From positions 558,001 through 622,000 of the forward strand of contig NZ_JAUSXT010000001.1 of the NCBI RefSeq assembly GCF_030816235.1: 64,000 nucleotides of DNA. The letters run 5' to 3'. The position numbers and the translations under genes are program-made. This document shows, one piece after another, positions 43,055-55,243 of the stretch. Source of the stretch: Microbacterium sp. W4I4. Lineage in GTDB: Bacteria; Actinomycetota; Actinomycetes; Actinomycetales; Microbacteriaceae. How positions within the stretch are numbered: position 1 is the first letter of the stretch; the number at the start of each line of letters is the position of its first letter. The notes beneath the pieces are model-generated. The model made no database searches, was not told the DNA's origin, and was given only the letters and a program-made list of their open reading frames with translations.

Positions 43055-43864
43055 TCACGCCCCGGCTGCGGCCAGCACCGCCCTGGCGTGGCGCAGCACG
43101 GGCTCGTCGACCATCCGCCCTTCGAATCGGAAGACGCCGCGCTCGTGCTCGGCAGCGGACAGCACCGCCCGCGCCCACTCCACCGTCGCGGCATCCGGAC
43201 GGTACGCCTCGCGGATCGTGGCGACCTGCTTCGGGTGGATGCACGCCGTCGCGCGGAACCCGGATGCCACGGCATCCGCCGCCTCCGCCGCGAGGCCCTC
43301 GGCATCGTCGATGTCCACGTGGATGGCATCGATGGCTGCCTTGCCGTGCGCGGCGGCGGCGATGAGCACCGCAGAGCGCGCGTGGCGGGCGACATCACGG
43401 TACCGGCCGTCGGGAAAGCGGCTCGCGGAGCCGCCGATCGAGGCGACCAGGTCCTCTGCGCCCCACATGAGCGCCGATACCCGCGGGTGCGCGGCGATCT
43501 CAGCCGCGTGCACCACTCCCGCGGCCGTCTCGCACAGGGCGATCAGCGTGTAGGACTCGTCGAAGACGTCCAGCGCGGCGGCATGCTCGGTCTTCGCGAC
43601 CATGACGTTGCGGAACGGCGTTCGTGCGACGGCTGCGAGATCTGCGGCGAACTCGACCGAGGAGGGATCGTTCACCCGCACGATGACACGCGCAGGGTCC
43701 AGGTCTGCGGCGAGGAGATTCTCCCGTGCCTGTGCTTTGGCGGCGGGAAGCACCGCATCCTCGAGGTCGAGGATCACGGCATCCGCCTTCGCCAGCCCTC
43801 CGGCGAACCGTTCGGGACGATCTGCTGGGCAGAACAGGATCGCGGGTCCCAGATCGAATGTCAT
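43055..43864 (-). CDS. CoA-ester lyase, CitE/HpcH-HpaI type
   Basis: A 269-residue TIM-barrel lyase of the CitE-like group. Metal and substrate residues lie in ILDLEDAV (Asp/Glu) and LCETAAGVVHA, with the GAEDLVASIGG signature. The mycobacterial counterpart in the same gene context (Rv2498c) cleaves (R)-beta-hydroxyacyl-CoAs such as (R)-HMG-CoA and citramalyl-CoA. Here the same role would finish leucine breakdown to acetyl-CoA and acetoacetate. It is last in the operon and overlaps maoC by 4 bp. Confidence 0.85.
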   Translation of the reverse strand: MTFDLGPAILFCPADRPERFAGGLAKADAVILDLEDAVLPAAKAQARENLLAADLDPARVIVRVNDPSSVEFAADLAAVARTPFRNVMVAKTEHAAALDVFDESYTLIALCETAAGVVHAAEIAAHPRVSALMWGAEDLVASIGGSASRFPDGRYRDVARHARSAVLIAAAAHGKAAIDAIHVDIDDAEGLAAEAADAVASGFRATACIHPKQVATIREAYRPDAATVEWARAVLSAAEHERGVFRFEGRMVDEPVLRHARAVLAAAGA

Positions 43865-44337
43865 GATTCCTCCTCCGGCACGCAGTGCATCAGGGCGATC
43901 CTGGTGGCGGTCGCGACGACGACGCCGTCCTGGTTGCGGCCGGTGTGCGCGATCGTGACGATGCCCTGGCCCGGTCGCGACGATGACAGGCGCTTCTCGG
44001 TGATCACGCTCTCGGTGTACAGCGTGTCACCGTGGAACACCGGATGAGGGAAGCCGATGTCGCTGAGTCCCAGCTGCGCCACCAGAGTGCCCTGGGTGAG
44101 CTGGGCGACCGAGGCACCGACCATGGTCGACAGCGTCCACATCGAGTTCATCAGCCGCTGCCCGAACGGCTGCTCCCCCGAGAACGCCGCATCCAGATGC
44201 AGCGCCTGCGTGTTCATGGTCAGCGTCGTGAACAGGACGTTGTCCGCCTCGGTGGCCGTACGGCCGGGGCGATGCAGGTAGCGAGCGCCGAGCTCGAACT
44301 CCTCGTAGTACAGGCCGCGCTGGACGATGTCGGTCAT
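43861..44337 (-). CDS. MaoC-like hydratase
   Basis: A 158-residue hot-dog fold (R)-specific enoyl-CoA hydratase. It has YYEEFELGARYLHRPGRTAT, the NTQALHLDAAFS catalytic Asp-His-like segment and GDTLYTES. In the syntenic mycobacterial locus (Rv2499c) the protein hydrates itaconyl- and methylglutaconyl-CoA, giving (R)-hydroxy products for the adjoining lyase. The same assignment is inferred here from order and neighbours. It lies 26 bp after the acyl-CoA dehydrogenase. Confidence 0.87.
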   Translation of the reverse strand: MTDIVQRGLYYEEFELGARYLHRPGRTATEADNVLFTTLTMNTQALHLDAAFSGEQPFGQRLMNSMWTLSTMVGASVAQLTQGTLVAQLGLSDIGFPHPVFHGDTLYTESVITEKRLSSSRPGQGIVTIAHTGRNQDGVVVATATRIALMHCVPEEES

Positions 44338-44363
44338 GATCGCACCCTAGTCCTTTCGACGAC

Positions 44364-45526
44364 TCAGCCCGTGAGGCCCAGCTTGCGGGCGATCACCAGC
44401 AGCTGCACCTCGGTGGTGCCCTCGCCGATCTCGAGGATCTTCGAGTCGCGGTAGTGCCGGCCGACGGAGTACTCGTTCATGAAGCCGTTGCCTCCGAAGA
44501 TCTGGGTGGCGTCGCGGGCGTTGTCCATCGCCGCGTCACCCGAGACGAGCTTGGCGATTGCGGCCTCCTCTGCGAACGGCCTGCCGGCGTCGCGCAGGCG
44601 CGCCGCGTGGTGCCAGGCGAGCCGCGCGGTGTGGACGCGGGCGCGCATGCGGGCGAGGGTGAACTGCGCGTTCTGACGCGTGCTGAGCGCCGCGCCGAAC
44701 ACCGTGCGCTTCTGCGCGTAATCGACGGCCGCCTCCAGACAGCCCTCCGCCGCACCCGTCGCAAGGGCTGCGATGGCGATGCGGCCCTCGTCGAGGATGC
44801 TGAGGAAGTTGCGGAACCCCGTGCCGCGATCACCCAGCAGGTTGCCCTCGGGGACGCGGACGCCCTGCAGCGTGAGCGGGTGCGTGTCGGATGCTTTCCA
44901 GCCGACCTTGTCGTAGGCGGGCTCGACGGTGAATCCGGGGGTGCCGTTCGGCACGATGATCGTCGAGATCTCCTTGCGTCCGTCAGTCTCGCCGGTCACC
45001 GCCGTGACGGTCACGAAGCGGGTGATGTCGGTGCCGGAGTTGGTGATGAACTGCTTGGTGCCGTCGATGACCCACTCGCCGTCGTCCAGGCGCGCCGTCG
45101 TGCGGGTCGCGCCGGCGTCGCTGCCTGCCTCGGGCTCGGTGAGGCCGAAGCCCGCCAGCTGCTGCCCGGCCAGCAGCGAGGGCAGGTACTCGGCCTTCTG
45201 CTCCTCGGTGCCGAAGCGGTGGATGGGCATCGCGCCGAGGCTGACCCCAGCCTCGAGGGTGATCGCGATGGACTGGTCAACGCGGGCGAGGCCCTCGATG
45301 GCGAGGCCGAGTGCGAGGTAGTCGCCGCCCTGGCCGCCGTGCTCCTCGGGGAACGGCAGACCGAACAGGCCCAGCTCTCCCATCTGCCGCACCACGTCGA
45401 GGTTGAGGGTGTGGGTGCGGTCGGCCTCGTAGGCCTGGGGGGCGACCACCTGTTCGGCGAAGTCGCGCACCATCGCGGCCAGCTCGCGCTGCTCCTCGTT
45501 CAGGCCGATACTGCTCAGGTCGTCGG

Positions 45527-45530
<4 letters not shown>
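44364..45530 (-). CDS. Acyl-CoA dehydrogenase (isovaleryl-CoA type)
   Basis: A 388-residue FAD enzyme with the three-domain ACAD fold. The signature regions are GFGLTEPEAGSDAG and the C-terminal DATQIFGGNGFMNEYSVGRHYRDSKI plus EGTTEVQ. By context between the biotin carboxylase and MaoC genes (as FadE19 in Mycobacterium) it most likely oxidises isovaleryl-CoA to 3-methylcrotonyl-CoA. Other branched acyl-CoAs are possible. It overlaps the carboxylase stop by 4 bp. Confidence 0.87.
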
Positions 45531-47476
<1,946 letters not shown>

Positions 47477-47481
47477 ATCGA

Positions 47482-49035
<1,554 letters not shown>

Positions 49036-49084
49036 CGTGGGTCCTCCTCGACTCACATTCGGTGCTGATATTTCGCGCCAGATT

Positions 49085-49102
49085 GGTTACTGTTCACTAA
49101 CC
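49085..49102. promoter_or_regulatory. TetR-type operator site 1
   Basis: GGTTACTGTTCACTAACC, an 18-bp near-palindrome with 7 of 9 pairs matching and the outer half-sites GGTTA/TAACC. It lies in the divergent spacer between accD1 and the TetR gene. Confidence 0.6.
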
Positions 49103-49112
49103 CGACAATTCA

Positions 49113-49130
49113 GGTTAGCGAGGATTAACC
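49113..49130. promoter_or_regulatory. TetR-type operator site 2
   Basis: GGTTAGCGAGGATTAACC has the same GGTTA-N8-TAACC half-sites as site 1, with centres 28 bp apart. It ends 3 bp before the TetR start codon, so binding should block tetR expression directly. Confidence 0.6.
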
Positions 49131-49133
49131 GAA

Positions 49134-49727
49134 ATGACAACGCCCGGAACCGCCCGTGATCGAGCCAAAGCCGAACGCACCGACGCGATCCTCGTCGCTG
49201 CCGCCCAGCTGTTCGCGGAACGCGGCTATTCGGGCGTGAGCCTGGAGGAGATCGGCGCCGCCGTCGGCGTATCCGGGCCGGCCGTGTATCGGCACTTCGC
49301 GGGCAAGCAGGCGCTGCTGGGAGCCCTGCTGATCGGGGTCAGCGAACGCCTCGTCGCCGGTGGGCTGGACGTGTCCTCGGCGGCCGCCTCGGCGGAGCGA
49401 CGGATGCAGGATCTGGTCGGCTTCCACGTCGACTTCGCTCTCGGCAACGCCGACGTCATCCGGGTTCAGGACCGCGACCTCGCCTATCTGTCCCCCGAGG
49501 GAAGAGCCGACGTGCGCCGCCTCCAGCGCGCCTACATCGAGCTGTGGATCGATGCGCTCGCCGCCCTCGTCGACGAGGATCGCGACGCGCTGCGCCTGCG
49601 CGTGCAGGCCTGCTTCGGCCTGCTCAACTCGACGCCGCACAGCACGACGGCCGCCCTGCGCGAGCGCGTCGACACAGCCGCACTCCTGGCCGCGATGGCT
49701 CTGGCAGCGCTGCGCGCCGAAGGCTGA
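49134..49727 (+). CDS. TetR family regulator of leucine catabolism genes
   Basis: A 197-residue TetR repressor. The HTH is ILVAAAQLFAERGYSGVSLE with recognition helix VSGPAVYRHFAGKQALL (about 45-61), then a helical ligand domain. It is divergent from accD1 and flanked by two GGTTA-N8-TAACC sites, so it probably represses both itself and the catabolic operon. The inducer is likely an acyl-CoA, which is an inference. A weak AGGA within operator site 2 is the only ribosome-site candidate. Confidence 0.9.
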   Translation: MTTPGTARDRAKAERTDAILVAAAQLFAERGYSGVSLEEIGAAVGVSGPAVYRHFAGKQALLGALLIGVSERLVAGGLDVSSAAASAERRMQDLVGFHVDFALGNADVIRVQDRDLAYLSPEGRADVRRLQRAYIELWIDALAALVDEDRDALRLRVQACFGLLNSTPHSTTAALRERVDTAALLAAMALAALRAEG

Positions 49728-49764
49728 GCGATGACCTCCGTCGGCGCCCAGCCCTCGAAGCGGT

Positions 49765-51141
49765 TCAGAAGAGCATCGCCCGCCCTGGCTGCTCGAGCAG
49801 GTCGGCGACGTCCTTGAGGAAGCGGGAGCCCTCGGCGCCGTCGACGAGGCGATGATCGAACGACACACTCAGGGTCATCATCTGACGAAGCGCGATCTCA
49901 CCCTTGTACTCCCAGGGCTGACGACGCACGGCGCCCACGGCCAGGATCCCCGACTGGCCGGGCGGCAGGATCGGCGTGCCCGCATCGATCCCGAACACGC
50001 CGATGTTCGTGATCGAGAACGTGCCGCCCGAGAGCTCAGCCGGGCTCGTCTTCCCAGACCGAGCAGTCTGCGTGAGCTGCTGAAGAGCATCCGCCATGCC
50101 GGTCAGCGACAGCCTCTCCGCGTCTCGGATGATCGGGACGATCAGCCCGCGCTCGGTGGCCGCGGCGATCCCCAGATCCACATAGTGGTTCTCGATGATC
50201 TCGCCCGCATCCTCATCCCAGGTCCCATTGAGCGAGGGGTTGCGCCCGAGTGCCAGACAGACCGCCTTGGCCACCAGCACCAGCGGCCCGATGCGGTGCT
50301 CGGACACCGAGCGGTCGGCGCGCAGCTGATCGATCAGCTCCATCGTCGCCGTGACGTCGACCGTGTGGAAGGTGGTCACGTGCGGTGCGGTGAAGGCGCT
50401 GCGGACCATGGCCTGCGCGGTGGCCTTGCGCACGCCCTTGACCGGGATCCGCGTCTGCGACCGCTCGCCGGACGGCACAGATGGCACGAAGAGCTGCTGC
50501 TCCGACGATGGCGACTTCGCGGATGCCGACCGGATGTCGGGTGCCGCAGCACCCACGCGCTCGGCGTAGGCGTCAACGTCGGAGCGGGTGATCACGCGAT
50601 CGCCGACCTCTGCCGCGACCAGTGCGAGATCGACGCCCAGGCGCTTTGCGTGCGCGCGCACGGGCGGTGTCGATCGCGGGCGCTCGCCGACCGTCGGCTC
50701 GGCGACGCTCGGCGGAAGAGCATCGTGCGGTGCGGCCTCGAGCACCGCGGCGTCGGCACGCGCCGCGGCATCCGACGGCGCCCCGCGTCGGGCACGACGG
50801 GCCGGGCGGCCGCTGGACGCGGGCGCCGCGCCGTAGCCGACCAGGTTCGGCTGGGCCCTCTCCTCACCGGCAGCCGCCTCGGTGGTGGGTTCCGGCTCGG
50901 CACCGGCGACGTCGAAGGCGATCAGCGGCGCGCCGACCAGGACCGTGTCACCCGCGCCGGCGTGCAGCGAGGTGACTGTGCCCGCGTACGGCGAGGGAAG
51001 CTCGACCACGGCCTTGGCCGTCTCGACCTCTGCGAGCGTCTGGTTGAGGGTGACGGTATCACCGGGCTCGACCATCCACTGGACGACCTCTGCCTCGGTG
51101 AGGCCCTCACCGAGGTCGGGAAGGTTGAATTCCGCGATCAC
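49765..51141 (-). CDS. bkdC: Branched-chain ketoacid dehydrogenase E2
   Basis: A 458-residue dihydrolipoamide acyltransferase. The lipoyl domain has Lys43 in VETAKAVVELP. A Pro/Ala/Arg-rich linker is followed by the peripheral-subunit-binding domain (VRAHAKRLGVDLALVAAEVG). The catalytic acyltransferase domain ends in DHRLVDGAEGSRFL. It transfers the branched acyl group to CoA. The start overlaps the E1beta stop by 4 bp. E3 (lipoamide dehydrogenase) is not in the window. Confidence 0.92.
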   Translation of the reverse strand: MIAEFNLPDLGEGLTEAEVVQWMVEPGDTVTLNQTLAEVETAKAVVELPSPYAGTVTSLHAGAGDTVLVGAPLIAFDVAGAEPEPTTEAAAGEERAQPNLVGYGAAPASSGRPARRARRGAPSDAAARADAAVLEAAPHDALPPSVAEPTVGERPRSTPPVRAHAKRLGVDLALVAAEVGDRVITRSDVDAYAERVGAAAPDIRSASAKSPSSEQQLFVPSVPSGERSQTRIPVKGVRKATAQAMVRSAFTAPHVTTFHTVDVTATMELIDQLRADRSVSEHRIGPLVLVAKAVCLALGRNPSLNGTWDEDAGEIIENHYVDLGIAAATERGLIVPIIRDAERLSLTGMADALQQLTQTARSGKTSPAELSGGTFSITNIGVFGIDAGTPILPPGQSGILAVGAVRRQPWEYKGEIALRQMMTLSVSFDHRLVDGAEGSRFLKDVADLLEQPGRAMLF

Positions 51142-52157
51142 TGCTGGGCCTCCTTGGCTGCACTGAGACTGTTCGGCCGATCCATCACGCGATCCACCGC
51201 GTCGAGGATGCGGTCCAGATCCGGAAGGTGGAACTTCTCGAGCTTGGCCGGCGGGTACGGGATGTCGTGGCCGGTCACGCGCACCGGTGCCGCCTCGAGG
51301 TACTCGAAGCAGAACTCGGTGATGCTCGCGATGATCTCGGCTCCCACACCGGCCTCACGGGATGCCTCGTGCGCCACCACCACGCGGCCCGTGCGCCGCA
51401 CGGACGCGGAGACGGTCTCGTAATCCACCGGCGAGAGAGAGCGGAGATCGATGACCTCGAGCGAGATCCCCTCGTCCTCCGCTGCCGCTGCCGCATCCAG
51501 TGCGGTGCGGACCATTGCGCCGTAGGTGATGATCGTGGCATCGGTGCCGGCCCGCACGACACGGGCGAGCCCCATCGGCGGGGCGTCTGCCAGGGGTGCT
51601 TCCAGATCGACCTCCCCCTTGTGGTGGTACAGCCGCTTGGGCTCGAAGAACAGCACCGGGTCGTCGCTGGCGATGGCCTGACGCAGGCAGCGGTAGGCAT
51701 CCTGGGGGTCGGAGACGGCGATCACGCGCAGGCCCGCGGTGTGCACGAAGTACGCCTCGGGCGACTCGGAGTGGTGCTCTGCCGCGCCGATGCCGCCTGC
51801 CCACGGCACGCGGATGGTGATCGGCATCTTGACCCGCCCCTGCGTGCGGTAGTGCAGTTTGGCGACCTGGGAGACGATCTGATCGAACGCCGGATAGATG
51901 AATCCGTCGAACTGGATCTCGATCACGGGCCGGTATCCGCGGAACGCGAGGCCGACGGCCGTGCCGACGATGCCGGACTCCGCGAGAGGCGTGTCGATGA
52001 CGCGCTTGGCGCCGAACTCGTCCAGGAGCCCGTCGGTGATGCGGAACACGCCGCCGAGCGTGCCGATGTCCTCCCCCATCAGCACGACCTTGTCGTCATC
52101 CTGCATGGCCTGTCGGAGGCCGGCGTTGAGGGCCTTGCCCAGAGTCATCTGCGTCAT
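51138..52157 (-). CDS. bkdB: Branched-chain ketoacid dehydrogenase E1 beta
   Basis: A 339-residue transketolase-like beta subunit. It starts with TLGKALNAGLRQAMQDDDKV. It continues with GEDIGTLGGVFRIT, the RVPWAGGIGAAEHHSESPEAYF region and the C-terminal VTGHDIPYPPAKLEKFHLPD, typical of 2-oxoisovalerate dehydrogenase beta subunits. It completes the thiamine-diphosphate site with E1 alpha. It begins 1 bp after the E1 alpha stop. Confidence 0.93.
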   Translation of the reverse strand: MTQMTLGKALNAGLRQAMQDDDKVVLMGEDIGTLGGVFRITDGLLDEFGAKRVIDTPLAESGIVGTAVGLAFRGYRPVIEIQFDGFIYPAFDQIVSQVAKLHYRTQGRVKMPITIRVPWAGGIGAAEHHSESPEAYFVHTAGLRVIAVSDPQDAYRCLRQAIASDDPVLFFEPKRLYHHKGEVDLEAPLADAPPMGLARVVRAGTDATIITYGAMVRTALDAAAAAEDEGISLEVIDLRSLSPVDYETVSASVRRTGRVVVAHEASREAGVGAEIIASITEFCFEYLEAAPVRVTGHDIPYPPAKLEKFHLPDLDRILDAVDRVMDRPNSLSAAKEAQQ

Positions 52158-52158
52158 C

Positions 52159-53271
52159 TCAGGCCTCCTCGAAGGTGGCGAGGTATGCGGCGTACTCGTC
52201 GCGCTCGCGCTCCAGACCGGAGTGCGGCTCGGCGTAGACGCGGTCGAACACGGCCATCGCCGGTCGCGTGATCATGCCCAGGCACGCCGCGCGCATCTCG
52301 CGGGCCATCTCATCGGCCTGAGCCTGCACCGAGGCCAGGTGCTCGTCTGTGAGTTCTCCGGCGGCGCGCAGGTGCGCCTCGAGTCGGCTGATCGGATCGC
52401 GACGACGCCACTGCTCGAGCTCCTCGTCGGAGCGGTAGCGCTTTGGGTCGTCCGCCGTGGTGTGCGGGCCCATCCGGTAGGTGACGAGTTCGAGATACGC
52501 GGGTCCCTTGCCGGAGCGCGCATGGTCGAGGGCCCAGCGCATGGCCGCGACGCAGGCGAGCACGTCGTTGCCGTCCACTCGCATGCTCGGGATGCCGAAG
52601 CCGGGCGCGCGCCCCGCCAGCGGGAACTGCGACTGCAGACCGACCGGCTCGGAGATCGCCCAGTGGTTGTTCTGGCAGACGAAGACCACGGGGGCGCCGT
52701 AGGACGCGGCGAAGACCATCGCCTCGTTCACGTCGCCCTGGCTGGTGGCGCCGTCGCCGAAGTAGGTGACGGCGACCTCGTCCGCCTCATCGAAGCGGAT
52801 GCCCATGGCGTAGCCCACAGCGTGCAGGGTCTGGGCGCCGATGATGATCTGAAGCGGAGCGATGCGCAGTTCGGCGGGATCGTACGCCGCACCCTCCTCG
52901 CCGCGCCACATGCGCACGTAGTCCGCGGGCTTCGCGCCGCGGCTGTACATCACACCGGTCTCGCGGTAGCTCGGGAAGACGAAGTCGCGGGCTTCCAGCG
53001 CCCGCCCGGTGCCGATCTGCGCGGCCTCCTGGCCGTTGCAGGGGGCCCACAGGCCGAGCTGCCCCTGGCGCTGCAGCGCGATGCCCTCGGCGTCGATGCG
53101 GCGCAGCACGACCATGTCGCGGTGCAGATCGCGCAGGGCGTCGAAGTCGATGTCCTGGACATGGCGATCCAGCTGCGGGTTCGGCATCCGCCTGCCGTCC
53201 GGCGCGATGATGCGCTCGGTGAGTTCGAGATCGTTCTCCGTGTCGATGATCGGAGTGTTCTGCGGTGACAT
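52159..53271 (-). CDS. bkdA: Branched-chain ketoacid dehydrogenase E1 alpha
   Basis: A 370-residue E1 alpha subunit. The thiamine-diphosphate motif runs from GDGATSQGDVNEAM to VFVCQNNHWAIS. The phosphorylation-loop-like YRMGPHTTADDPKRYR is characteristic of branched-chain rather than pyruvate enzymes. It decarboxylates the 2-oxoacids of Leu, Ile and Val. An AGGAGG site precedes the ATG. The gene is first of bkdABC and divergent from an Lrp-type regulator. Confidence 0.94.
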   Translation of the reverse strand: MSPQNTPIIDTENDLELTERIIAPDGRRMPNPQLDRHVQDIDFDALRDLHRDMVVLRRIDAEGIALQRQGQLGLWAPCNGQEAAQIGTGRALEARDFVFPSYRETGVMYSRGAKPADYVRMWRGEEGAAYDPAELRIAPLQIIIGAQTLHAVGYAMGIRFDEADEVAVTYFGDGATSQGDVNEAMVFAASYGAPVVFVCQNNHWAISEPVGLQSQFPLAGRAPGFGIPSMRVDGNDVLACVAAMRWALDHARSGKGPAYLELVTYRMGPHTTADDPKRYRSDEELEQWRRRDPISRLEAHLRAAGELTDEHLASVQAQADEMAREMRAACLGMITRPAMAVFDRVYAEPHSGLERERDEYAAYLATFEEA

Positions 53272-53365
53272 CGGCGTCCTCCTGACGTGGCGGCCCTTGT
53301 GGGGTGTGCACGGCTTTCCCGACGGCTCCGTCGGTATCTCCGAGGGTACGTCTACCTGACACGTC

Positions 53366-53400
53366 GCTCAAGCATGTGCGCGGCGGTTGAGCATGTTGCG
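53366..53400. promoter_or_regulatory. Candidate Lrp-type operator region
   Basis: GCTCAA (53366-53371) and TTGAGC (53387-53392) are inverted. AGCATGTGCG (53371-53380) and AGCATGTTGCG (53390-53400) are direct near-repeats. They lie in the 167-bp spacer between bkdA and the Lrp gene, where such a regulator would bind. Confidence 0.45.
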
Positions 53401-53438
53401 AAGTCAGCGAGGATCCGGGGCTGATATCGTGTGGCACT

Positions 53439-53912
53439 ATGCCCGCACTCGATCGTGTCGATCTCGAACTGCTCGTCGCCCTCTCGGAGGATCCGCGCAC
53501 GACCGTCGTCGCCCTGGCGGAGCGGCTGAGGCTCTCTCGCAACACGATCCAGGCGCGGATGGCCCGGCTGGAGCAGACCGGCGTCTTCGAATCCTATGAG
53601 CGGTCGTTCTCCACCGAGGTGCTGGGCTTCCCTCTGCAGGCGTTCATCAGCATCGGCGTTCGGCAGACCGAGCTCCCGCGGATCATCGCCGAACTCTCGC
53701 GCGTTCCCGAGATCGTTCAGGCGCACGGACTCAGCGGTTCCATCGACATCATGGCCCGCGTGGCCTGTCGCGACGCGCGTCATCTGTTCGACACCGACGC
53801 CCGCATTCTGTCGATCGAGGGCGTCGAGCGCACGGAGACCTCGCTGGCGATGGGTGAGGTCATCCCGTTCCGCGTCGCCGGACTCATCGGCCTCGCTCGA
53901 CGGGAAGCGTGA
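53439..53912 (+). CDS. Lrp/AsnC family regulator
   Basis: A 157-residue feast/famine regulator. The N-terminal HTH is TTVVALAERLRLSRNTIQAR, with a RAM ligand-binding domain from about residue 60. It is divergent from bkdA and is the likely controller of the dehydrogenase genes in response to branched-chain amino acids or oxoacids, as BkdR in other bacteria. TATCGT 8 nt before the ATG may be the -10 box. The 3' end overlaps the convergent hydrolase by 29 bp. Confidence 0.9.
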   Translation: MPALDRVDLELLVALSEDPRTTVVALAERLRLSRNTIQARMARLEQTGVFESYERSFSTEVLGFPLQAFISIGVRQTELPRIIAELSRVPEIVQAHGLSGSIDIMARVACRDARHLFDTDARILSIEGVERTETSLAMGEVIPFRVAGLIGLARREA

Positions 53913-54786
53913 GGAACCGCCGGATCGCACCGGCCGCCTCCGCAGGCGTCTCGTAGTGGATGAGATGGCCGACATCGGCGATCTCGACGAGCTCGGCGTC
54001 CGGGAACAGCGTCGCGAGACGCCGCTCCGCCTCGATCGGCGTGATGTCGTCGCGCTGTGCGGCGACGAGCAGTGCGGGGACGTCGATGACGCCTGCGAAC
54101 GCGCTCACATCGTGCGACACGCTCGTGACGAAGGCGTCATGCAGCACGTCCCGGTCGGCGAAGCGCGAGAAGTACGTGTCGTGCTGATCGTGGATGAATC
54201 GCCGCAGCGCTCTGTCGCGGGTCTTCGCCATGGCGATGCTCATCACGCGCACGATGAGCGGGTTGCGCAGCAGCATCGTGCCGAGGCGCTCCGGAAGCCG
54301 GGCGCCCAGCCAGTAGTACATCACCGCGAGGCGGGTCAGGATGCCCTTCGGGCCCTCGAGCGCGGGCGCGCCGATGGGATTGACGAGAATCAGTCGCGGG
54401 GTGCTCAGACCACCTGCGACGGCCGCTGAGGCGACGATCGATCCGAACGAGTGCCCGAGGATCACGGCACCGGGGGCGACAGTGCGCGCGAACTCCGCCA
54501 GCCACCCCGAGTACAGGCCCAGGTCGTGCTCGCGGCCCGGAATCGGGGGCGTCTCGCCGAAGCCGGGCAGGTCCGGCGAGATGACCCGCACGCCCGGAAG
54601 ATACGCGACCACCGGCTCGAGACCGTGGTGCTCTCCTCGGAAGCCGTGCACGGCGACGATCGTCGGGACGCTCGCACCCTGAGGGCCGTAGACCCAGTAC
54701 GCGGTCGTCGAGCCGAGCACCTCGACCTCGCGTCGTTCGACGGGGATGCTCCCGAGTCGGGCTGCGTAGGGAGAGTCCACGGGCAT
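53884..54786 (-). CDS. Alpha/beta hydrolase
   Basis: A 300-residue alpha/beta-fold hydrolase. The oxyanion region is VAVHGFRGEHHGL, the nucleophile elbow is ILGHSFGSIV, and the C-terminal His is in VGHLIHYETP with an upstream acid (DDITPIEA). There is no signal peptide. The substrate is unknown. TAGACT lies 6 nt before the ATG. It overlaps the Lrp gene tail-to-tail. Confidence 0.88.
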   Translation of the reverse strand: MPVDSPYAARLGSIPVERREVEVLGSTTAYWVYGPQGASVPTIVAVHGFRGEHHGLEPVVAYLPGVRVISPDLPGFGETPPIPGREHDLGLYSGWLAEFARTVAPGAVILGHSFGSIVASAAVAGGLSTPRLILVNPIGAPALEGPKGILTRLAVMYYWLGARLPERLGTMLLRNPLIVRVMSIAMAKTRDRALRRFIHDQHDTYFSRFADRDVLHDAFVTSVSHDVSAFAGVIDVPALLVAAQRDDITPIEAERRLATLFPDAELVEIADVGHLIHYETPAEAAGAIRRFLTLPVERGR

Positions 54787-54792
54787 GCTCCG

Positions 54793-54798
54793 AGTCTA
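54793..54798 (-). promoter_or_regulatory. -10 box of alpha/beta hydrolase gene
   Basis: Minus-strand TAGACT, 6 nt before the ATG at 54786, consistent with a leaderless start. Confidence 0.45.
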
Positions 54799-54851
54799 CG
54801 GCCCCCGATGTCGGTGGCCGTCCTTATGTTCGAAGGAGGAAAGGAGCAGTC

Positions 54852-55115
54852 ATGCGCACCTACTCGGATTCACTCCCCTCGATCCTCTGGGAGACGCCGT
54901 CGCTGACCTCCCGCGCGGAGCATCTGGAACGCGCCGGCGACCATCTCTGGCGCGTCATCGACGCCCACGGCACGATCCGTGGTCATCTCCGAGTCGTGGC
55001 CGACCCCCTCGGCATCCGCTACCGGGCGGAGCGTCTGAACCTCTCGTCCGGCGGGTTCCTTCTGGTCGGCGAGTTCTGGGATGCCGACGACGCCGTGGCC
55101 GCGCTGCGGTATTGA
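54852..55115 (+). CDS. Small hypothetical protein
   Basis: An 87-residue protein with no family that I recognise. It has no membrane segment and no cysteine, and mixed charge. Trp/Phe-rich turns occur (ILWETP, LWRVIDAHG, FLLVGEFWD), and GTIRGHLRVVADPLGIRYRAER suggests a small beta-sheet domain. Coding support comes from a strong AAAGGAG ribosome site before the ATG and codon use like its neighbours. It lies between the hydrolase promoter and tRNA-Arg. Confidence 0.65.
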   Translation: MRTYSDSLPSILWETPSLTSRAEHLERAGDHLWRVIDAHGTIRGHLRVVADPLGIRYRAERLNLSSGGFLLVGEFWDADDAVAALRY

Positions 55116-55123
55116 GCGGTTGG

Positions 55124-55196
55124 TGCCCCCTGCAGGATTCGAACCTGCGACCGACAGATTAGAAGGCTGTTGCTCTATCCACTGAGCTAAGGGGGC
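55124..55196 (-). tRNA. tRNA-Arg(TCT)
   Basis: A 73-nt tRNA on the minus strand. The acceptor GCCCCCT pairs with AGGGGGC, followed by discriminator A. The anticodon loop CTTCTAA gives TCT (complement at 55161-55163). The T-arm GCAGGTTCGAATCCTGC is standard. CCA is not encoded. Confidence 0.96.
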
Positions 55197-55206
55197 GCGG
55201 ACATTC

Positions 55207-55212
55207 AGATTA
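55207..55212 (-). promoter_or_regulatory. -10 box of tRNA-Arg
   Basis: Minus-strand TAATCT, 10 bp upstream of the tRNA 5' end, implying a very short 5' leader. Confidence 0.4.
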
Positions 55213-55231
55213 CCGTGTCGGCCGCCCTCGA

Positions 55232-55237
55232 TAGGAT
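55232..55237 (+). promoter_or_regulatory. -10 box of orn
   Basis: TAGGAT, 6 nt before the ATG at 55244, consistent with a leaderless start. Confidence 0.45.
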
Positions 55238-55243
55238 CGACGC

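Noticed and set aside
49085-49112. PafBC-type damage promoter (TTGTCGGGT on the minus strand) before accD1
   Set aside because: The required TANNNT at the fixed 8-nt distance is not there. The TetR palindromes explain the region better.
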